This document shows positions 20,806 to 25,069 of a DNA stretch of 25,069 bases, piece by piece. The first letter of the stretch is position 1, and the number at the start of each line of letters is the position of its first letter. This stretch comes from a virus. Where the stretch lies: positions 1 through 25,069 of IMG/VR virus record IMGVR_UViG_3300050821_001293; one strand, given 5' to 3'. The notes under the pieces were generated by a model that saw nothing but the letters and a program-made list of their open reading frames with translations, made no database searches and had not been told where the DNA came from. The translations under genes and the position numbers were made by a program.

Positions 20806-21729
20806 TTAACTCTCCTCACTGTCGTCGGCCATGTCATCGGCCTCATCAGACGTGGCAGTCACCAACGTCATTGGGTTTTCTTTTACTCCTGCAACTTTCG
20901 GCCTACGCCCGCCAGCTGCGACCTTTTTGGCCGGCACAACGCGCCCAGGGGCTGGTTGCTTCGGACCTGCCTCCAGGAGTTCACGAACATCGTGAAGCCC
21001 ATTCAGCTTGCCTTCGCCGACAACAATTCTCGGCTCCAGGCACCGCGTGCGATCCTTCGCCATGACGTTGTTCGTGCCACGGAACTGGATTACGCGGAAC
21101 TCATCATAGATAGCCTTGCCGTCTTCGTCAACGCCAGTCTTACGGCGAGACACCGACATGCGACCAAAGCTGGTCATCGTGCTGGCTACCTTCTTGCTGT
21201 ATTGCGTCCCACGGCCCTGAAGCATTGGGAGCACAACCTTTTCACCCTCTTCTGTTTCCTCTTCCATCTGCAACGCCGTATACACGACGTTCACCGGAAG
21301 ACTGTTGAACAACTTAATGAACCGCATGAACTTGTTCTGGTACGGTATCCAGTCCTGCAGTTGCGGCACATCTGGGTCGCGCCCAGGGTTGTTCTCATAT
21401 GCCTCATCAAGAATGTGGCGCATACACATGTCCTGCATCTCGGTGATCGAGTCCAAGATGATCCAGTTGAATGGTATCGGGTCTTGCTCGACCAACCACT
21501 CATACGCCTCTTTGATGTCGTTCCAAGTGTTGACTTTCCACTTCTTGGCAGTGGAGCCAAATCGCTTGGCGCTCAACGTGCCGTTGTCCTCCGGTGCGAC
21601 GAACAACACGCCCTCGTCACTGCCGCAGAACACGGTCTTGCCGATACCAGAATCACCGTAGATGAGGATGTTGACGTATTCATCCTCTTCTTGTATGTCG
21701 ATGATGTTGGCGGGGAACTCAATTCCCAT
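20806..21729 (-). CDS. RecA-fold ATPase, Sak4-like single-strand annealing recombinase (307 aa)
   Basis: Walker A (GDSGIGKT) spans residues 25-32 and Walker B (FNWIILDS) lies near 87-94. A conserved downstream region (PVNVVYTALQMEEE) is followed by the target-adjacent loop LPMLQGRGTQYSKKVAS. This is the layout of phage AAA_24/Sak4 proteins, shortened RecA-like ATPases that promote annealing with a partner SSB. About 310 residues, including a Pro/Ala/Lys-rich tail (PAPGRVVPAKKVAAGGRRPK) and an acidic end (DEADDMADDSEES), fits the family with an extended C-terminus. It is coupled by TGATG to the small upstream gene and lies 3 nt before the SSB-like gene, the usual Sak4 partner arrangement. Confidence 0.82.
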   Translation of the reverse strand: MGIEFPANIIDIQEEDEYVNILIYGDSGIGKTVFCGSDEGVLFVAPEDNGTLSAKRFGSTAKKWKVNTWNDIKEAYEWLVEQDPIPFNWIILDSITEMQDMCMRHILDEAYENNPGRDPDVPQLQDWIPYQNKFMRFIKLFNSLPVNVVYTALQMEEETEEGEKVVLPMLQGRGTQYSKKVASTMTSFGRMSVSRRKTGVDEDGKAIYDEFRVIQFRGTNNVMAKDRTRCLEPRIVVGEGKLNGLHDVRELLEAGPKQPAPGRVVPAKKVAAGGRRPKVAGVKENPMTLVTATSDEADDMADDSEES

Positions 21730-21920
21730 CAGAACAACTCCCTTTCCAGCTCTGGCTTTTCGTGCATCTTACCTACGAACCGTTCAATTTCCTCAACGTG
21801 ATCAACGAGCCAATCCGCGTCACTAGGTTTGATACGGCCAAGTGCCTCAAGCTGTTTCGTTCGCTTCTTGAACGACTGCAGCTCGGCCACTCCCTTCTCT
21901 TTCAGACGAGCTACTTGCAT
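21729..21920 (-). CDS. Small helical charged protein (63 aa), overlapping the nuclease end
   Basis: The ATG at 21920 has GAAGGTG about 6 nt upstream, so the site is credible even though the ORF overlaps the last 74 nt of the nuclease gene in another frame. An internal in-frame GTG near 21896 would shorten the overlap. The sequence is helical and charged (LKEKGVAELQSFKKRTKQLEAL), with an acidic second half (DWLVDHVEEIERFVGKMHEK), suggesting a small coiled coil or adaptor. Its TGA overlaps the ATG of the Sak4-like gene (TGATG), supporting expression. Function is unknown; a recombinase-partner role is inferred only from position. Confidence 0.6.
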   Translation of the reverse strand: MQVARLKEKGVAELQSFKKRTKQLEALGRIKPSDADWLVDHVEEIERFVGKMHEKPELERELF

Positions 21921-23106
21921 CAGTCACCTTCTTGCTGTTGGTTGCGTCCTCTCTGTGATCCTCGTATGCATCATACGGTTTCATCGTGGTCTTGATGAAA
22001 TACTCTGCGTCATCGCCTGATTCATCAAGCTCGCACAAGTCCACGTACTTGCAAAACTTGCAATCTTTCGTTGGTGTCTTCAGAACGGGCAGCTCACCAG
22101 TACGTACCATATTCATCACCTGCGCCTCTTCGCTGATACGCACGATCTGCCGGTTACGTTCCTTGGGCGTACGGGGCACGAAATGCCGCACAAAGGTAAC
22201 GCCACTCTGGTCTGCGCTTACATCGCCCCAGACCGTTAAGCCGTGCTTGTCGGCATATTCAGATAAGTCACGCACCGACAACTTGAACGGATCATTAGGG
22301 AATGAAACTCCAACGCTTTCAAGGGCTTCCACGTAGTGCTTTTTGAGCGGCTTGTTACGCGCCATCCCATTATCGTCACGTGGGCGCTCGTCCAGCGGCG
22401 CTCGGCGGATGTAGTTGTACTCCATACCGCGCACCACCTGGTCGGGCTCAATCAGGCCCTGCTCCCGTAGCGCGTGCGTGCCGACGGCTATGTACGTACC
22501 GGCTTGCTCGTCCATGATCAAATAGGTGAAGTCAGGAATGCGGCCAACTGTCTTGTGATCCAACATCTTTACGAGCGGCCTGTGCTTGTTGTCTTGCATC
22601 TTCAGGTCACGCATGCAAAGGTCAATAGTCCCAACAAGAATCACCACAGGGCGGTAACCACGTTTGCCCTTCTCAGATTTCAGCGGCTTCACCCGAGTAT
22701 CAGGTATCACCACCCTGAAACGGCGCTCAGCGTCGATGATGTCCCAGTGTGGATCACCTTGGTACCGATCAACATACGCATCGAGCAACACAGCGCCAAG
22801 CTCATAGAAGTCCTCCCATGTCTTGAGCTCGTCGTCATCTGCATCCGAAACACGAAGCGACGCAACAACTTTACCCGCCAGCTTCTGCCAAGTCTCGGCG
22901 GGATGCGGGCCGCGCTTCGTGCCCGGTAGGTAGTATTCAGCCAAGCATACGTGGACGATGGTGCCGAAATCTGCAGCCTCTTTCCACTTTTCGACAATCG
23001 GCGTTATCCCCACTACGTGCTGTTGGAACCAAGCCCATTGGCACCGCTTGAACACGCCGCGCTCGCTCTGACGAAGTAGCGGCAGTTCCATATCATGTAG
23101 GCTCAC
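21847..23106 (-). CDS. PD-(D/E)XK nuclease, Cas4/RecB-like, with Fe-S-type cysteines (419 aa)
   Basis: The motifs fit the RecB/Cas4 nuclease family. A first cysteine at ~22 (FKRCQWAW) is followed by a His motif near residue 52 (GTIVHVCLAEYY), an acidic residue near 127 (DAERRF), GTID near 159-162, and a catalytic core MLDHKT near 181-186, where D183 and K185 match the D-x-K of motif III. Three further cysteines sit at ~349, 352 and 358 (CKFCKYVDLC). Four cysteines bracketing the nuclease core are typical of the 4Fe-4S cluster in Cas4 and AddB-type enzymes. The C-terminal ~55 residues are Ser/Glu-rich and probably disordered. In phages such enzymes process DNA ends for recombination. It precedes a Sak4-like ATPase and an SSB-like protein, which supports that role. 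The start is a GTG in a GTGA overlap. Confidence 0.85.
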   Translation of the reverse strand: MSLHDMELPLLRQSERGVFKRCQWAWFQQHVVGITPIVEKWKEAADFGTIVHVCLAEYYLPGTKRGPHPAETWQKLAGKVVASLRVSDADDDELKTWEDFYELGAVLLDAYVDRYQGDPHWDIIDAERRFRVVIPDTRVKPLKSEKGKRGYRPVVILVGTIDLCMRDLKMQDNKHRPLVKMLDHKTVGRIPDFTYLIMDEQAGTYIAVGTHALREQGLIEPDQVVRGMEYNYIRRAPLDERPRDDNGMARNKPLKKHYVEALESVGVSFPNDPFKLSVRDLSEYADKHGLTVWGDVSADQSGVTFVRHFVPRTPKERNRQIVRISEEAQVMNMVRTGELPVLKTPTKDCKFCKYVDLCELDESGDDAEYFIKTTMKPYDAYEDHREDATNSKKVTDASSSSEREGSGRAAVVQEANETA

Positions 23107-23312
23107 GAAGTCATCCCGTCCAGCACCGCTTTAATTTTGTGCAACGCGGCTTCCGGCTGAACCAACTCATAGCCATACACAATGTCGGCTATCTCACTGA
23201 GGGCAACCATATCCGCCAGTCGCTCGTCGCGATGCTTCTTGCATGGAAAGCCAAAGTCGCACAACAAATCTCGTGGGTGACGCAAAGCAAACTTCACCAT
23301 GAACAGGTTCAC
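23103..23312 (-). CDS. Small unknown protein (69 aa)
   Basis: It starts at a GTG in a GTGA overlap with the upstream stop; an in-frame ATG four codons later is possible. The protein begins MNLFMVKFALRHPRDLLCDF, has a C-x-K-K-H patch (FPCKKHRDERLADM) and a helical C-terminal half (LSEIADIVYGYELVQPEAAL). Its position directly before the Cas4-like nuclease suggests a replication or recombination accessory role. No known family is recognised. Confidence 0.55.
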   Translation of the reverse strand: MNLFMVKFALRHPRDLLCDFGFPCKKHRDERLADMVALSEIADIVYGYELVQPEAALHKIKAVLDGMTS

Positions 23313-23533
23313 TCTGCTACCGCCCTCGTGGCCCTGCGCCGGGTGCGCTTAACGGGTGGCTTCTCGGCCTTAGCTGCGCACGTTGGGCATGTACGGCCCG
23401 ACTCACGCCGGAACTCTGGCCAGTCCTTCTGCCACACTGGGATGTTGTCCCGGTTCTTGCAACCTGGGTCCTTGATATCATGCAGAGCTGTGCCATTTTT
23501 CGACACAAGCTCGCTGATTGGTTTCCTAGACAT
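23309..23533 (-). CDS. Small basic protein with CxxC motif (74 aa)
   Basis: The ATG at 23533 is preceded at 5 nt by GAGCGGAG; a GTG one codon earlier is the alternative. Cysteines fall at about residue 25 (DPGCKNRD) and in a CPTC pair near residue 49. The tail is very basic (PPVKRTRRRATRA). With only three cysteines, plus one histidine near residue 18, a single zinc site is plausible. The small size and basic tail suggest nucleic-acid binding, but that is inference. The GTGA overlap with the next gene indicates translational coupling. Confidence 0.55.
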   Translation of the reverse strand: MSRKPISELVSKNGTALHDIKDPGCKNRDNIPVWQKDWPEFRRESGRTCPTCAAKAEKPPVKRTRRRATRAVAE

Positions 23534-23696
23534 CACGGCTCCGCTCGTGGGCGTCGATGCGAATATTGATGAGCGTCAGGTAGCTCTCGAACAACGACCA
23601 ACCAGTCGGGTGTTGGTTCAAGAACTCACACGCGCTCGTAACCAAATGGCGGGTCTTGTCTGTAAGCAAGACCTCGCCGCTACGTATCGTCGGCAT
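23526..23696 (-). CDS. Small unknown protein (56 aa)
   Basis: A 56-codon ORF starts at the ATG whose A is the last base of the upstream TGA (TGATG) and ends in TAG at 23526, just inside the next gene. It begins MPTIRSGEVLLTDKTRHL and ends in a charged tail (RIDAHERSRDV). Support is positional: it exactly fills the gap between two coupled genes, and no other minus-strand ORF covers the stretch. It has no motif, signal peptide or membrane segment. Function is unknown. Confidence 0.6.
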   Translation of the reverse strand: MPTIRSGEVLLTDKTRHLVTSACEFLNQHPTGWSLFESYLTLINIRIDAHERSRDV

Positions 23697-24328
23697 CACT
23701 CCACCACAGCAATCGTATAGTGCTCGGCCCGCTCAGTAACCCGCCAGAGGCTACGGTGAGGAACCATTTCAATGAGGCACACGCCTTTGAGCAGCTGTAG
23801 CTGCACGCTAACCTCTTGCGGGTGCCAGTTCAGTAGCGTAGCGATGTCCGAGGAACGTATTGGCTTGCCGTACTCCACGAGTACCGAGTACACGTCAGCG
23901 GCAGCTTGCCGTAGTGGAATCTGGTGCAGGATAACATGTTCCACCTGTACCAACTTGGGCCGTGGCGCCTCGTCGGCTACCGGCTTGGGCTTGACCGGGT
24001 TGGGATTTTTCGCCTCCCACAGGTCGATGTCCTTGAGTAGCTCCCACCAATGGTAGTGGTCGTATGAGACCTTCTTGCCTTCGCCGGTCAGCGTGGGGTA
24101 GTGCAGTCGCTGCCAGTCCATGCGTAAGCCGACGTGTGATAGCTTACTGAACGCCTTGTTGATCACTGCGTCTTCAACGTCGTGAAAGCCGTTGCGGCAG
24201 AACGATATCAGCATCCGCTTCTCGGCTATGGAAAGCACTTCCGAGTCAAGCCACAAGCGCGCTAGCAACTGGTTTTGAAAGTTGCAGCGCGACTTGCGAC
24301 TGACTGGAATGCCGGAGGTCTGCGGCAT
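23696..24328 (-). CDS. Unknown protein with C-terminal winged-helix-like region (210 aa)
   Basis: The start is the ATG at 24328 that overlaps the upstream TGA; a GTG one codon earlier is possible. The N-terminal half is basic, with an aromatic stretch near residues 90-105 (YDHYHWWELLKDIDLWEAK), followed by a Pro/Lys linker (NPNPVKPKPVADEAPRPK). Residues ~135-205 (AAADVYSVLVEYGKPIRSSDIATLLNW and onward) read like a winged helix: helix, helix-turn-helix (IRSSDIATLLNWHPQEVSVQLQLL), then a wing (CLIEMVPHRSLWRVT). This suggests DNA or protein binding, in a replication-regulator or DnaD-like arrangement. I do not recognise the family. It is coupled to neighbours on both sides by TGATG overlaps. Confidence 0.6.
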   Translation of the reverse strand: MPQTSGIPVSRKSRCNFQNQLLARLWLDSEVLSIAEKRMLISFCRNGFHDVEDAVINKAFSKLSHVGLRMDWQRLHYPTLTGEGKKVSYDHYHWWELLKDIDLWEAKNPNPVKPKPVADEAPRPKLVQVEHVILHQIPLRQAAADVYSVLVEYGKPIRSSDIATLLNWHPQEVSVQLQLLKGVCLIEMVPHRSLWRVTERAEHYTIAVVE

Positions 24329-24528
24329 CACGCTACGACCGCCGGCACGCGGCCCCGGCTACCGGGGTGACGGCGACGGTGCTGCTCAAGCCGTGCCGCG
24401 TTTATGATGCGCTCGGTGACGCCGTACTTCCGCGCCATCTGTCGTAGAGTCAAGCCACTCCGATTGAGGTAGATGTCCCGAACCTGATTTGCGGTCAGGT
24501 TCATGAACCTCGGATTGCCTTTCGTCAT
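24328..24528 (-). CDS. Small helix-turn-helix DNA-binding protein (66 aa)
   Basis: The ATG at 24528 was chosen because AAGGGAAG lies about 8 nt upstream. A longer frame from GTG 24633 would read through the inverted repeat and lacks such a site. Residues 10-45 (LTANQVRDIYLNRSGLTLRQMARKYGV) follow the Hin-resolvase/sigma-like HTH pattern: a first helix, then LTLRQMARKYGVT as helix-turn-helix, then a basic recognition region (ERIINAARLEQHRRRH). The rest is a short basic, disordered tail. At this length it is likely a stand-alone regulator or an accessory DNA-binding protein. It sits directly after the structured leader, which suggests autoregulation, but that is inference. Its TGA overlaps the next gene's ATG (TGATG). 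Confidence 0.65.
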   Translation of the reverse strand: MTKGNPRFMNLTANQVRDIYLNRSGLTLRQMARKYGVTERIINAARLEQHRRRHPGSRGRVPAVVA

Positions 24529-24560
24529 TGGTTCACTTCCCTTCGTAATTTGTTTCATAT

Positions 24561-24683
24561 CAGGGCATTTACCCTGGAAGAGACTGGGAGCGATCCAGTG
24601 GGTCACCGGCCCACCATCCTCCGGCCCAAGCACAGGGTGCGGATTTGATCGGTGCTTCGCCCAGTCTCTTCCAGGGCACTGGG
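24561..24683 (-). promoter_or_regulatory. Structured leader with competing inverted repeats
   Basis: A perfect 17-bp inverted repeat has arms at 24572-24588 (CCCTGGAAGAGACTGGG) and 24660-24676, separated by 71 nt. Each arm can instead take part in shorter local hairpins: 24561-24576 (CAGGG/CCCTG, 6-nt loop) and 24583-24599 (ACTGG/CCAGT, 7-nt loop) on one side, and 24660-24683 (CCCAGT/ACTGGG, 12-nt loop) on the other. The long stem and the local hairpins use the same bases, so they are mutually exclusive in RNA. The element lies between the coiled-coil gene and the small HTH gene, about 35 nt upstream of the latter's start. No U-run follows either hairpin, so a simple intrinsic terminator is not supported. 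An attenuator, an antitermination leader or a protein-binding operator are all possible. Confidence 0.5.
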
Positions 24684-24728
24684 TACACGCTAGGAGGAAT
24701 GTACCCAGGCCTGGTATTTAGTTGTCGG

Positions 24729-25069
24729 TCAGAAGGTCTCAGCGCCGCTAGCGGCAGGTGCCCGCCGCTTCAGGCCCTTGGTCACCTTGGCAGCTTCGCG
24801 CAGAGCGCCGCGTCCCACTGGGGCGCCATTCTCTGCCGGCGCGGTACTCGTGGAGTCATCCCCATCCGCACCAGCTTTCGCGGCTTCGGCTTCGGCTTTC
24901 GCGGCCTCGTCGGATGCCTTCTTGTCGGCTGCCTTCTTGGCACGTGCCTCCTCAGCAAGGCGCTCGTCGGATGCCTTCTTGTCGGCTGCCTTCTTGGCAC
25001 GTGCCTCCTCAGCAAGGCGCTTCTTGTCGGCTGCTTTCCACTCGCGCTCGGCCCGCAACCAGTCACGGA
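24729..25069 (-). CDS. Lys/Ala/Glu-rich coiled-coil protein, 5' end cut by window edge
   Basis: The frame stays open to the right edge, so the true start probably lies outside; a TTG at 25058 is the first possible start inside. The visible ~110 residues are almost all Ala, Lys, Glu, Asp and Arg, with a 19-residue unit (RLAEEARAKKAADKKASDE) present twice in perfect tandem and a degenerate part-copy before it. This pattern predicts a long charged helix or coiled coil. The C-terminal third (GADGDDSTST onward) is low-complexity and ends in a basic patch (KGLKRRAPA). No catalytic motif is visible. Such helices occur in phage scaffolding, tape-measure-like and nucleoid-binding proteins, but nothing here chooses between them. 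It is followed by an intergenic leader rather than a stop/start overlap, so it may end a transcription unit. Confidence 0.6.
   Translation of the reverse strand, partial: RDWLRAEREWKAADKKRLAEEARAKKAADKKASDERLAEEARAKKAADKKASDEAAKAEAEAAKAGADGDDSTSTAPAENGAPVGRGALREAAKVTKGLKRRAPAASGAETF
24906..25019 (-). repeat. 57-bp tandem direct repeat, two perfect copies
   Basis: Positions 24906-24962 and 24963-25019 are identical at the DNA level, and a partial third copy follows towards 25040. The unit is a multiple of three and encodes 19 residues of the coiled-coil gene. Perfect DNA identity, not just protein identity, points to recent duplication by slippage or unequal recombination. Confidence 0.9.

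Noticed and set aside
20308-21801. 497-codon plus-strand ORF opposite the recombination genes
   Set aside because: It lies exactly antisense to three well-supported genes, has no clear ribosome site, shows no recognisable domain, and its openness follows from codon bias on the other strand.
21847-23106. CRISPR-Cas adaptation gene
   Set aside because: The Cas4-like nuclease has no cas neighbours or repeat array; the Sak4-like and SSB-like context points to phage recombination.

Overview
The window reads as part of a double-stranded DNA tailed-phage genome, or a prophage of one. Every supported gene lies on the minus strand, so transcription runs from high to low coordinates. Genes are packed tightly, mostly joined by ATGA, GTGA or TGATG stop/start overlaps, and many are tiny. 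Gene content is phage replication, recombination and nucleotide metabolism, with no bacterial housekeeping genes. An actinobacterial, possibly mycobacterial, host is my inference from the overall style, ThyX, a DnaE-type polymerase and a small secreted cysteine-rich protein ending its signal in ANAS-P. It is not proven. No tRNA, rRNA, CRISPR array or insertion sequence was seen, and no stretch over 300 bases lacks a gene.

In transcription order, 25069 to about 23100 holds the end of a Lys/Ala/Glu-rich coiled-coil protein with a 57-bp tandem repeat, a 200-nt leader with competing inverted repeats, a small helix-turn-helix protein and several small unknowns. From 23106 to 20020 is a recombination module: a Cas4/RecB-like nuclease with four Fe-S-type cysteines, a RecA-fold (Sak4-like) ATPase and an SSB-like protein with a very acidic tail. 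From 19857 to 17473 come a Rossmann FAD/NAD(P) oxidoreductase, small unknowns, a HAD-type nucleotidase and a MazG/DUF1599-like protein.

From 17463 to 13737 is the replicative polymerase, and it is split. A free PHP chain is followed by a 48-aa ORF and a 130-aa Cys/His-rich ORF, then a 762-aa chain carrying the palm, fingers and helix-hairpin-helix parts of DNA polymerase III alpha. Each of the three ORFs after PHP begins with the same residues, MGLKP, encoded by synonymous variants of one 14-nt sequence that overlaps the preceding stop codon. This is the most unusual architecture in the window.

From 13723 to 10626 are a small basic protein, a long flavin-dependent thymidylate synthase (ThyX), a coiled-coil protein, a RuvC-like resolvase and a protein with four CxCxxH knuckles. 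From 10610 to 6541 is an accessory stretch of small genes: a ribbon-helix-helix regulator, a secreted Cys-rich protein, a membrane protein, a YegP-like protein and many unknowns, including one long out-of-frame overlap. From 6531 to 2326 are a MazG-type pyrophosphohydrolase, an unknown, a large D5-type primase-helicase and a GIY-YIG nuclease.

Immediately downstream (2050-2340) a cluster of twelve GTTAC/GTAAC motifs forms a long imperfect inverted repeat, a candidate replication origin or control region. The left end (2098-1) holds small membrane proteins, a protein resembling phage small terminase subunits, and the first codons of a gene that leaves the window.
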